30,684 bases of DNA. Source: JAKAXS01 sp041940525 (GTDB taxonomy: Bacteria; Pseudomonadota; Alphaproteobacteria; Rhizobiales; Hyphomicrobiaceae). Under the pieces are notes generated by a model. It was given only the letters and a program-made list of their open reading frames with translations, ran no database searches and had not been told where the DNA came from. The stretch is from positions 1-30,684 of the forward strand of contig JBGTSB010000036.1 of NCBI GenBank assembly GCA_041940525.1, in the 5' to 3' direction. Shown piece after piece: positions 23,472 through 30,684 of this stretch (positions are counted from its first letter, which is position 1; the number at the start of each line of letters is the position of its first letter). The position numbers and the translations under genes are program-made.

Positions 23472-25640
23472 ATGCTGAGCCTTTGTTCTGTCATCCGGTG
23501 GATTGCCGGAGCCGGGCTTTGCTTGATCCTTTTGGGCACCGGGATTGCTGCCGCCCAGGGAGAGGCCAACCCTAAACGCTACGTTGAAATTGAGCTGATC
23601 GCGGATAAGCGCGTTGCTGCGCCGGGACAAACATTCTGGGTGGCGCTGCGCCAGAAGATCGTTCCAGGCTGGCATACCTATTGGCGCAATCCTGGCGATT
23701 CCGGTGAGCCTACGAAGATTACGTGGTCGCTGCCAGAAGGCTTCACGGCATCAGACATTCATTGGCCGGTTCCTGACGCCATCCCTGTCGGCCCGCTTTT
23801 GAATCATGGCTATTCAAACGAGGTTCTGCTTCTCACTCAGATCACAGTGCCGCAGAGCGCCGAAGGGCGCGTGACGTTGTCAGCGGATTCGACTTGGCTG
23901 GTGTGCAAGGAGATCTGCATTCCTGAGACAGGCAAGGCATCGGTCGATATCACCATCGCTTCCCCGGCGCAGGTTTCACAGGATGCGGTAACGCTCACGC
24001 ATGCGGTCAGCAAGCTGCCCAAGGAGGCGCCTTGGCAAGCGTATGTGTCAGCAGATGAAACATCTGTTCGTCTCACGTTGTCGGATGCCGGGCTCGATCC
24101 TGGCCGGGTCGCTAAACTGCACTTCTTCCCAGATGAGTGGGGGCCGATCGCCTTCGCCGCCAAGCAGACGGTCTCTTGGGACAGTGGTTCGCCAACGCTG
24201 GTCATGGCGCGGGGTGACTTGAAGGACAAGCCGGTCGATGCCCTGAAGGGCTTGCTGGTGATCGACGAAGACACTGGCGATGGCGTCGTTCGGCATGGCT
24301 TTGAGGTTTCGGCGAAGGCCGGCCCTACGGGCGGCCAGTCCATCACCGCCTTACAGCTGGCGGGACCATCCGGTGGCTCTGGCGTTGGTTTGTGGCAGGC
24401 CCTCGTGTTTGCGCTGTTGGGTGGTGCGATTCTGAATTTGATGCCGTGTGTATTTCCGGTGTTGTCGCTGAAGGCGCTGTCGCTCACGAAGCATGCGGCG
24501 GCCGGGCATAGCGAAGCGCGGCGTCAAGGCTTGTCATACTTCGCTGGTGTCATGACATCGTTCGCGGTTTTGGCGGCGGTGCTTCTCGCGCTACGAGGTG
24601 CAGGCGAAGCGCTGGGATGGGGTTTTCAGTTTCAGTCGCCAGCTTTTGTGCTCGCCATGGCCGCGCTCTTCTTCGCGCTGGGGCTCAGTTTGTCGGGCGT
24701 GTTCTTGATTGGCACCTCGATAACCAACACGGGAAGCGCGCTCGCCTCGCAAGGTGGCATTAAAGGCTCGTTCTTCACAGGCGTGCTTGCCAGCGTTGCT
24801 TCGACGCCGTGCACGGCTCCGTTCATGGGTGCCGCGATGGGCTTTGCCTTGTCTCAGCCTGCTGTTACCGCGACGAGTGTCATCTTGGTGCTTGGCATTG
24901 GCTTTGCCCTGCCGATCGTGGCGCTAAGTTTTACTCCGGCACTCGCCCGGCTTCTGCCCAGGCCGGGCGCTTGGATGGAAACGATGAAGCAGGTCTTGGC
25001 GTTTCCGCTCTATGCGTCTGCTGGCTGGATGGTTTGGGTACTCAGCATCCAGGCAGGTAGCAGTGGTGTGCTCGCCGCCGTTGTTGTGTTGCTGGCAATT
25101 GGATTTGCGACTTGGTTGCTTGGCGACGTGAAGCGCGCGACTGGGGCTGGCAAGATCGCGGCCGCTGTCGTTGTGTTGGCGGCAGCTGTCGGTGGATACC
25201 GCCTGGTTGGTGATGGTGTTCGCGCAGCTCCAAGTGTGGCTGCTACGGCTAGTCAGGATGTGGCCGAACCTTTCTCGCAGGCCAAGCTTGACTCGTTGCT
25301 GGCGGAAGGCCGTCCGGTCTTCGTGAACTTCACGGCAGCGTGGTGCATTACCTGCAAAGTCAACGAGCAGGTTGCGCTGAGTTCAGAAACTTTTCGGGCT
25401 GAACTGAAGGAGCGAAACATCGCCTATCTTAAAGGCGATTGGACCAAGCAAGATCCGCAGATCACCGCAATTCTTGAGCGGTTCGGCCGTGCGGGGGTGC
25501 CGCTTTATTTGTTCTATTCGGGAGAACGCGGCGCTGGGCCGGACGTTCTTCCTCAACTGCTTAGCGAGGCCACGGTGTTGAAACACCTGGCCAAAGCCAA
25601 GGTCACGCCGGAAATAGCAAAACACGGAGATCAATCATGA
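23472..25640 (+). CDS. DsbD-type thiol:disulfide interchange protein (ScsB/DsbD family)
   Basis: This 722-residue three-part protein has a signal peptide (about 1-28) and a periplasmic DsbD-alpha-like domain with the pair Cys145 and Cys149 (LVCKEICIPE). A transmembrane CcdA-like domain follows, with Cys326 (LMPCVFPVLSLKAL) and Cys447 (ASTPCTAPFMG). A C-terminal thioredoxin-like domain has the active site CITC at 625-628 (TAAWCITCKVNE). It carries electrons from cytoplasmic thioredoxin across the inner membrane to periplasmic thiol proteins. The N-terminal domain is larger than in E. coli DsbD and resembles ScsB-like forms. GGGAGG lies just before the ATG. The stop overlaps the following redoxin start in ATGA, so that protein is a likely partner. 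Confidence 0.9.
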   Translation: MLSLCSVIRWIAGAGLCLILLGTGIAAAQGEANPKRYVEIELIADKRVAAPGQTFWVALRQKIVPGWHTYWRNPGDSGEPTKITWSLPEGFTASDIHWPVPDAIPVGPLLNHGYSNEVLLLTQITVPQSAEGRVTLSADSTWLVCKEICIPETGKASVDITIASPAQVSQDAVTLTHAVSKLPKEAPWQAYVSADETSVRLTLSDAGLDPGRVAKLHFFPDEWGPIAFAAKQTVSWDSGSPTLVMARGDLKDKPVDALKGLLVIDEDTGDGVVRHGFEVSAKAGPTGGQSITALQLAGPSGGSGVGLWQALVFALLGGAILNLMPCVFPVLSLKALSLTKHAAAGHSEARRQGLSYFAGVMTSFAVLAAVLLALRGAGEALGWGFQFQSPAFVLAMAALFFALGLSLSGVFLIGTSITNTGSALASQGGIKGSFFTGVLASVASTPCTAPFMGAAMGFALSQPAVTATSVILVLGIGFALPIVALSFTPALARLLPRPGAWMETMKQVLAFPLYASAGWMVWVLSIQAGSSGVLAAVVVLLAIGFATWLLGDVKRATGAGKIAAAVVVLAAAVGGYRLVGDGVRAAPSVAATASQDVAEPFSQAKLDSLLAEGRPVFVNFTAAWCITCKVNEQVALSSETFRAELKERNIAYLKGDWTKQDPQITAILERFGRAGVPLYLFYSGERGAGPDVLPQLLSEATVLKHLAKAKVTPEIAKHGDQS

Positions 25641-26278
25641 CGTCATGGATCGCCTCAACGCGATTGAAGACCGCCGTTGGTGCCGCTGCTCTCTCCACAG
25701 GGCTGATAGCCGGAACGTTGGTGGCGTATGCGGCTCCAACTGTCGACGCGCCCGCACCGAGTTTCTCGGTGACTGACAGCAACGGAAAAACCCATGAGCT
25801 TAGCGATTATCGCGGCAAGACGGTTGTGTTGGAGTGGACAAACCACCTTTGCCCGTATGTCCAGAAGCACTACTCATCTGGCAACATGCAGAAGCTACAG
25901 AAGGATGCCACTGGGAAGGGCGTCGTTTGGCTGACGGTCGTTTCGTCCGCCAAGGGCACGCAGGGTGCTGTTGACGGAGAGGCCGCGAATAAGCTCACGG
26001 CGGATCGCGAGGCGGTGCCATCAGCGGTGCTGTTGGATGACAGCGGTGTTGTTGGCAAGGCCTATGACGCGAAAACGACGCCGCATATGTATGTGATCGA
26101 TAAGAGTGGAACGCTGCGTTATATGGGTGCGATCGATAATCAGCCGACCGCCAGCCCAACCGACATCGAAGGTGCCGAGAACTATGTTGCCGCCGCGCTC
26201 GATGCCGTCATTGACGGTGGCGAAGTGGCCAAGAAGGCAACGCAGCCTTATGGATGTTCGGTAAAGTACAAGTCGTAA
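25637..26278 (+). CDS. Exported redoxin-domain protein (AhpC/TSA-like), likely partner of the DsbD-type reductase
   Basis: This 213-residue protein has an N-terminal signal peptide or anchor (about residues 10-32, cleavage near AYA-APT). A thioredoxin-fold redoxin domain follows, with the peroxiredoxin-like motif WTNHLCPYVQKHY at 67-79. Cys72 is the only cysteine in the active-site region and has no CxxC partner. A second cysteine, Cys207, is near the C terminus (YGCSVKY). Later motifs TTPHMYVIDKSG hold the cis-proline. It might be a periplasmic thiol peroxidase or thiol-disulfide protein reduced by the upstream protein, with which it is coupled by ATGA (25637-25640). This partnership is inferred. 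A strong hairpin terminator follows the stop. Confidence 0.85.
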   Translation: MTSWIASTRLKTAVGAAALSTGLIAGTLVAYAAPTVDAPAPSFSVTDSNGKTHELSDYRGKTVVLEWTNHLCPYVQKHYSSGNMQKLQKDATGKGVVWLTVVSSAKGTQGAVDGEAANKLTADREAVPSAVLLDDSGVVGKAYDAKTTPHMYVIDKSGTLRYMGAIDNQPTASPTDIEGAENYVAAALDAVIDGGEVAKKATQPYGCSVKYKS

Positions 26279-26299
26279 AGCTAAGTCCAGATCGATGCG

Positions 26300-26334
26300 A
26301 GGGCCGGCTGACGTAGGCCGGCCCTTATTCTATG
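26300..26334 (+). terminator. Strong GC hairpin terminator after the dsbD-redoxin operon
   Basis: AGGGCCGGC (26300-26308) and GCCGGCCCT (26317-26325) form a perfect nine-base stem with an eight-base loop. It is followed by TATTCTAT, a broken T-rich tail. It ends the two-gene operon 22 bases after the stop codon and separates it from the MDR gene. Confidence 0.75.
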
Positions 26335-26352
26335 ACCCGGGGGAACTAAGAC

Positions 26353-27366
26353 GTGAAAGCTGTCGCACTCACTCGTTATTTGCCGATTGACGACCCGCAG
26401 TCGTTGATCGATGTCGAGATGCCTGAGCCTACGCCTGGCAGCAGAGACCTTCTCGTTTCTGTGAAAGCGATTGCGGTCAATCCAATTGATACGAAGCTTC
26501 GCGCGCCAAAGGATGGTGTTGAAGATCCTCCGCGTATTTTAGGTTTCGACGCCGCCGGTGTGGTTCAGGCGGTTGGGCCGGACGTCAGGCTGTTTAAGCC
26601 GGGAGACGAGGTTTTTTATTCGGGTGACATGACGCGCCCGGGCACGAACGCCGAACTTCATTTGGTTGACGAGCGCATTGTAGGGCCAAAACCGAAGTCT
26701 CTTGATTTTGCGCAAGCTGCTGCTTTGCCTTTGACGGCCATAACTGCGTACGAGTGCCTGTTCGACCGGATCGGCATCGACGTCGATGGTGGTGACGCCG
26801 GTCAGTCCCTGCTGATTATTGGTGGCGCTGGCGGTGTCGGCTCGATTGGTATCCAGATCGCAAAGATTGCTGGCTTGCGTGTGATCGCGACGGCCTCGCG
26901 GCCGCAGAGCATGGAGTGGGTCAAAACGCTTGGGGCCGATGACGTGATCAATCACCATGAGCCGCTGAAACCGCAGCTGGAAAAACTCGGCTTGCTCCCA
27001 GTTGATCATGTGGCTGTGTTCAACGATACCGACCAGCATTGGGATGCGGCTGTCGATGTAATCCGGCCGCAAGGTACGATCGGGCTAATCGTTGAGAACA
27101 AGCAGCCTCTGGCGCAGAGGCCTGCGAAGACCAAATCCGTTGGCTTGGCATGGGAGATGATGTTCGCGCGGCCCATGTTCAAAACGCCGGATATGATCGA
27201 ACAGCACAGGCTGTTGAGCCGCGTTTCGGCCTGGATTGATGGCGGACAAGTGCGCACGACTGCGAACGAGGCCATGTCGCCGATCAATGCTGAAAACTTG
27301 CGCAAGGCGCATAAGGCGCTCGAAGAGGGCAAGGTGATCGGCAAAATTACGCTTGAGGGCTGGTGA
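26353..27366 (+). CDS. MDR-family NADPH-dependent oxidoreductase (zinc-type alcohol dehydrogenase-like, quinone reductase type)
   Basis: This 337-residue protein has a GroES-like N-terminal domain (residues 1-125, with VSVKAIAVNPIDTKLR and GFDAAGVVQAVGPDV). The Rossmann domain has the nucleotide motif IIGGAGGVGSIGIQIAK at 155-171. The usual catalytic-zinc cysteine of classical alcohol dehydrogenases is absent, so this belongs to the zinc-free quinone oxidoreductase-like group, which reduces quinones or unsaturated carbonyls with NADPH. The start is GTG at 26353, with GGGGGAA about eight bases upstream. It follows a terminator and is separated from rmuC by 41 bases, which may be one transcript. 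Substrate unknown. Confidence 0.87.
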   Translation: MKAVALTRYLPIDDPQSLIDVEMPEPTPGSRDLLVSVKAIAVNPIDTKLRAPKDGVEDPPRILGFDAAGVVQAVGPDVRLFKPGDEVFYSGDMTRPGTNAELHLVDERIVGPKPKSLDFAQAAALPLTAITAYECLFDRIGIDVDGGDAGQSLLIIGGAGGVGSIGIQIAKIAGLRVIATASRPQSMEWVKTLGADDVINHHEPLKPQLEKLGLLPVDHVAVFNDTDQHWDAAVDVIRPQGTIGLIVENKQPLAQRPAKTKSVGLAWEMMFARPMFKTPDMIEQHRLLSRVSAWIDGGQVRTTANEAMSPINAENLRKAHKALEEGKVIGKITLEGW

Positions 27367-27407
27367 GTGGTCGAATTTCGGTACGGCGAATCAGTTATCG
27401 CTAGTGC

Positions 27408-28664
27408 ATGTGGGATCGATTGACGACACAGATCGCGGGTCTACCGCAGTGGTTTTCCGACAATCTTGAGCCGGCGGACTTGGTGGTTCTGGCCGCCTCG
27501 GGCGTCGTGCTGCTGATCGCTATTGCTCTGTTTCTGTCGGCGCGAAGCCGGGGAGCGGCAGCGCAGCAGTTTTCCGAGATCAAGGGCCGCTTGTCGGCGA
27601 TGTCGGAAATGACCGAGCAGCGGCAGTCGCAGCAGGTTCAATCCTTGGCTCAATCCATGGAGTCGTTCGGGCGCAGGTTCTCTGACAGCTTGACAGATAG
27701 TCAGCGTCAGACGGCAGACAGCGTTGCGCGGATGAACGATCGGATCGACGCGCTACAGCGGAATCTCGCGCAGAGCATGGAAAGCGTGACGAGCCGCGTT
27801 GGTGCTAGCCTGGCGGAAGAAGGCCGGCGTACGAGTGAAAGCTTGTCGGGTCTGAACGAACGCTTGGCGGTGATTGACGATGCGCGGCAAAGTTTGGCGC
27901 ATCTATCGTCTGAAGTGATTTCGCTGCAGGGCGTGCTCTCCAACAAGCAGGCGCGTGGCGCTTTTGGTCAGGTTCGGATGGAGACCATTATCCGTGATGC
28001 GTTGCCCTCCGGAACCTACGAGTTTCAAGCGACGCTCTCGAATGGCAAGCGGCCGGACTGTTTAATCCGGCTGCCGAACACGCAGGCGCCGCTTGTGATC
28101 GACAGTAAGTTTCCGTTGGAAGGATTTGAGGCGCTCCGCACAGCGACGGCGCCAGAGGAAACCAAGGCTGCCTACCAGGCCGTTCGCGAAACTGTTGGAC
28201 GGCACATTGATGATATTGCCGGCAAGTATCTGATCGCGGGTGAAACGCAGGATACGGCATTGATGTTCGTGCCGTCGGAGTCGATCTATGGCGATCTCCA
28301 CGAGCATTTCTCCGACCTTGTTCAGAAGGCCCACCGCGAGCGGATCATCATCGTTGCGCCGAACATTCTGATGCTTGCGGTGCAGACCGTGCAGGCTGTT
28401 ATCAAAGATGTTCGCATGCGGGATCAGGCCGGGCTGATCCAACGCGAGGTCGGTTTTTTGCTTGATGATGTGGGCCGGCTGGCGGATCGCGTGAAAGATT
28501 TGGAACGGCACTTTCAGTTGGCGGTTCGGGCCCTTGAGAAGGTTGAGACGTCGGCTGGAAAAATTTCCGGGCGGGGAGAACGGATCCGCTCGTTGGAGTT
28601 GGGCGTTCCAGATGGTGAGACGCCCGAAACCTCCGCCAGTCCCTTGCTTAAGGCCGGGGAGTGA
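27408..28664 (+). CDS. rmuC: RmuC family protein
   Basis: This 418-residue protein has one transmembrane helix near the N terminus (about 24-44, LVVLAASGVVLLIAIALFL). A long coiled coil rich in Gln, Ser and Arg follows (about 50-185), then the RmuC nuclease-like domain (about 185-385) with RGAFGQVRMETIIRDALP, LVIDSKFPLEGFEAL and ALMFVPSESIYGDLHEH. The DSKFP region is part of the PD-(D/E)xK-like fold. RmuC in E. coli limits recombination at inverted repeats. The topology resembles other RmuC proteins, with the soluble part in the cytoplasm. No clear ribosome site precedes the ATG. A UUCG hairpin lies after the stop. Family assignment is firm; nuclease activity is not proven here. Confidence 0.92.
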   Translation: MWDRLTTQIAGLPQWFSDNLEPADLVVLAASGVVLLIAIALFLSARSRGAAAQQFSEIKGRLSAMSEMTEQRQSQQVQSLAQSMESFGRRFSDSLTDSQRQTADSVARMNDRIDALQRNLAQSMESVTSRVGASLAEEGRRTSESLSGLNERLAVIDDARQSLAHLSSEVISLQGVLSNKQARGAFGQVRMETIIRDALPSGTYEFQATLSNGKRPDCLIRLPNTQAPLVIDSKFPLEGFEALRTATAPEETKAAYQAVRETVGRHIDDIAGKYLIAGETQDTALMFVPSESIYGDLHEHFSDLVQKAHRERIIIVAPNILMLAVQTVQAVIKDVRMRDQAGLIQREVGFLLDDVGRLADRVKDLERHFQLAVRALEKVETSAGKISGRGERIRSLELGVPDGETPETSASPLLKAGE

Positions 28665-28676
28665 CGTTAGGCATGA

Positions 28677-28694
28677 GGCCGCCTTCGGGCGGTC
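28677..28694 (+). terminator. UUCG-capped hairpin between rmuC and the permease gene
   Basis: GGCCGCC (28677-28683) pairs with GGCGGTC (28688-28694) around TTCG, giving a seven-base stem with one G-T wobble. There is no T-run after it, so it may be a transcript-stabilising or Rho-dependent end rather than a classical terminator. Confidence 0.45.
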
Positions 28695-28733
28695 CACGCA
28701 CTACGAACCGCAATTGCCAAGAGAGATAGCGCG

Positions 28734-30062
28734 ATGACGACATCTGCAGCTGACGCAGAACGGCCGGTGCTTGACCGGTCCATCGGTCCCATTCAGCTCA
28801 CGCTCTACGCCTTGGGCAGTATGCTCGGCGCGGGCATTTACGGGTTGATTGGCAAGGCTGCTGGAGAAGTCGGCAATGCGGTTTGGTTGTCATTCCTTGT
28901 AGCTGTCGTTGCGGCTTTGCTGACGGCGTTGTCATATGCGTCGCTCGGTTCGCGCCATCCGAAGGCCGGCGGGGCCGCCTACGTTACGCAGCGGGCTTAC
29001 CGCAGTCCTGTTTTGAGTTTTGTTGTCGGGCTGGCGCTTGTGTGTTCGGGGCTGACGTCGGTCGCGACGCAATCACGTGTATTCGCGGAGAATTTCGTCA
29101 AGCTTTTTGGCGTGGAGTTCCTGCCCGTACCAATGGTGGCCATCGGATTTCTCTTGCTGCTCGCTGGCCTCGTATTCCGGGGCATTCGCGAGTCCATGTG
29201 GGTCAACGTCGTCTGCACGATTGTCGAGGCGATAGGGCTTTTGCTCGTGATTGGAGCGGGCATTTCATATTGGGGCAGCGTTGATTATTTCGAAACGCCT
29301 GCCGGTTCTATGGATGGAGCGTTGCCGCTGTTGGTTGTTCAGGGCACGGTGCTGACGTTCTTCGCCTTCATCGGTTTCGAAGACACGATCAACGTCGCCG
29401 AAGAGGTGAAGGACGCCCAGAGAACCTTGCCGATTGCATTGATTACCGCGACGGCGATAGCCGCGGCGCTGTATGTGGCGGTGGCGATTACCGCAGTATC
29501 GGTGGTGCCTTGGAGTACGTTGAAGGCTGCAGCAAGCCCGTTATCGGAAGTCATGAAGGAGGCGGCGCCTGCTTTTCCGCCGGTTGTTTTGACACTGATC
29601 ACGGTGTTCGCCGTGGCGAACACGGCGCTGGTAAACTACGTAACGGCATCGCGACTTCTCTACGGCATGGCTCACCAGGGGCTGCTGCCAGAGAGGATTG
29701 GAGCCGTTCACGCCGTGCGCCAGACGCCGCATATCGCGACGCTTATCCTGGTGGTTATCGCGATGCCGCTGGCATTGCTTGGCACGATTTCGGATCTCGC
29801 GTCAGCGACAGTGTTGTTGCTCTTGGTCGTTTTCGCGATCGTCAACGGCGCTTTGATCATATTGAAGCGACGGGCCGGCGAACAACGGGGCATGTTCGAG
29901 GTCCCATTGTTCGTTCCGATTGGCGGAGCCTTGATCTGCGCGATGCTGGTGGTCTCGCGTTTGCTGTCGGCGAACTATGTAGCGCCTCTGATTGCCGGGC
30001 TGTTGATCGCTGGAATCCTGGCGATCTACTATGTTTTGAAGCCGAAGGCGATCGAAGTTTAG
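28734..30062 (+). CDS. APC-superfamily amino acid permease
   Basis: This 442-residue membrane protein has about 12 predicted helices by hydrophobicity. Its first helix, LTLYALGSMLGAGIYGLIG, holds the GAGIYG substrate-binding motif. Helix six has the FFAFIGFEDTINVAEEVKD motif typical of APC amino acid/polyamine carriers. It should import amino acids or related amines by proton or exchange transport across the inner membrane. Substrate cannot be read from sequence. The gene stands 69 bases after rmuC. Its TAG stop is eight bases from the stop of the convergent ABC permease gene. Confidence 0.9.
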   Translation: MTTSAADAERPVLDRSIGPIQLTLYALGSMLGAGIYGLIGKAAGEVGNAVWLSFLVAVVAALLTALSYASLGSRHPKAGGAAYVTQRAYRSPVLSFVVGLALVCSGLTSVATQSRVFAENFVKLFGVEFLPVPMVAIGFLLLLAGLVFRGIRESMWVNVVCTIVEAIGLLLVIGAGISYWGSVDYFETPAGSMDGALPLLVVQGTVLTFFAFIGFEDTINVAEEVKDAQRTLPIALITATAIAAALYVAVAITAVSVVPWSTLKAAASPLSEVMKEAAPAFPPVVLTLITVFAVANTALVNYVTASRLLYGMAHQGLLPERIGAVHAVRQTPHIATLILVVIAMPLALLGTISDLASATVLLLLVVFAIVNGALIILKRRAGEQRGMFEVPLFVPIGGALICAMLVVSRLLSANYVAPLIAGLLIAGILAIYYVLKPKAIEV

Positions 30063-30070
30063 CGCTTGCC

Positions 30071-30684
30071 TCAACTCTTCAGGCGGTACCCTGTCCTGAA
30101 GACGTACCAAATGATGGCCAGGCAGATAAGCATGAAGCCGATCGTTGCGGCGAAGCTCAGAGCGACGTTGACGTCTGAGATCTCATAAAAGCTCCAGCGG
30201 AAACCGCTCACGAGGTAGACGACCGGATTGAACATCGTCACCGTCTGCCAGAACGGAGACAACATCTTGATGGAGTAGAAGGTGCCGCCGAGGAACGTGA
30301 GCGGCGTCACAACCAAAAGCGGGATGACTTGCAAGCGCTCGAAGCCGTCAGCCCAAATGCCGATGATGAAGCCGAATAGCGAGAAGGTGATCGCGGTCAA
30401 CAGCAGGAATGTGATCATTAGGAAGGGGTGCGCGATATCCATCGGCACAAACAGGGATGCGGTGGCCAGGATGATTAGGCCGAGAATGATGGACTTTGAA
30501 GCGGCCGCGCCGACGTAGCCCAATACCGCTTCAAGCGGCGAGACTGGAGCAGACAGTAACTCGTAGATCGTGCCGGAAAATTTCGGGAAGTAGATTCCAA
30601 AAGCGGCGTTGGAGATGCTTTGCGTCAGTAGAGATAACATGATCAAGCCAGGCACAATAAACGCGCCGTAGCTGACGCCTTCGA
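30071..30684 (-). CDS. ABC-2 type transporter permease, C-terminal part (runs off the window)
   Basis: The frame is open to the right edge, reading EGVSYGAFIVPGLIML before the first internal start candidate (GTG at 30655), so the real start lies outside the window. About 204 residues are visible. There are five or six hydrophobic segments and the ABC-2 permease pattern SNAAFGIYFPKFSGTIYELL, then PLTFLGGTFYSI, NPVVYLVSGFRWSFY and a final helix ending FRTGYRLKS. Members of this YadH/NodJ-like group are the membrane part of exporters for polysaccharides, drugs or other molecules, with an ATPase usually encoded just upstream. That ATPase would be beyond the right edge. The substrate is not readable from what is present. 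Confidence 0.85.
   Translation of the reverse strand, partial: EGVSYGAFIVPGLIMLSLLTQSISNAAFGIYFPKFSGTIYELLSAPVSPLEAVLGYVGAAASKSIILGLIILATASLFVPMDIAHPFLMITFLLLTAITFSLFGFIIGIWADGFERLQVIPLLVVTPLTFLGGTFYSIKMLSPFWQTVTMFNPVVYLVSGFRWSFYEISDVNVALSFAATIGFMLICLAIIWYVFRTGYRLKS

Noticed and set aside
23837..24487. Antisense open frame of 216 codons within the DsbD-type gene
   Set aside because: Shadow of a well supported gene; Ser/Pro-rich with no domain.
29510..30178. Frame of 222 codons overlapping the permease gene on the same strand
   Set aside because: Out-of-frame reading of the APC permease with low-complexity, arginine-rich content.

Overview
The window (30,684 bp, mostly about 58-60% GC by eye) is chromosomal DNA of an alphaproteobacterium, most likely of the Hyphomicrobiales (Rhizobiales), perhaps a Hyphomicrobium-like organism. 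The pointers are the bioBFDAZ biotin cluster, the glnK / tesB / ubiquinone-hydroxylase neighbourhood, and the methyltransferase / comF / glutaredoxin / nitrilase / DUF1178 block, all arrangements I recognise from this order. I could not run a search, so the genus is a guess. No tRNA, rRNA, CRISPR array, insertion sequence or phage gene was seen.

Layout. At 1-600, on the minus strand, sits the PII protein gene glnK. It is followed by a start codon where the ammonium transporter amt would be expected, but the reading frame there encodes an MFS-transporter-like segment of much higher GC, so the left edge looks chimeric. Next come tesB (acyl-CoA thioesterase) and, divergent from it, a UbiH-type flavin hydroxylase followed by mutT. 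An AT-rich membrane gene of DUF4760 type (3501-4391) looks accessory. From 4488 to 7961 is a conserved housekeeping block: NDUFAF5-like methyltransferase, comF, a glutaredoxin with an unusual CCFC site, a nitrilase-family amidase and DUF1178. A Tat-exported PhoX phosphatase follows.

The centre (10071-16150) is a GntR/UTRA regulator divergent from the biotin operon bioB-bioF-bioD-bioA-bioZ. The genes overlap or nearly touch, which points to one translationally coupled transcript. BioZ makes the pimeloyl precursor, BioF, BioA and BioD build dethiobiotin, and BioB inserts sulfur. The intergenic region carries two GTATAC palindromes exactly 50 bp apart that could be the regulator's operators.

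After this come a 41-codon single-TM peptide gene, a GMC-type FAD oxidoreductase, a CHASE2-adenylate cyclase, and convergent to it a FecR-domain exported protein with a strongly basic tail. A LysR regulator is divergent from a Tat-exported deacetylase-like protein, with a perfect palindrome between them. A DsbD-type disulfide reductase coupled to a redoxin forms an envelope redox pair. The right end holds an MDR oxidoreductase, rmuC, an APC amino-acid permease and the C-terminal part of an ABC-2 permease running off the edge.

Most of the window is ordinary metabolism. The best candidates for something new are the possible local GntR control of biotin synthesis, the FecR/CHASE2 pair with its structured leader, the LysR/deacetylase pair, the shared TGTTCC/GGAACA hairpins, and the small membrane peptide.
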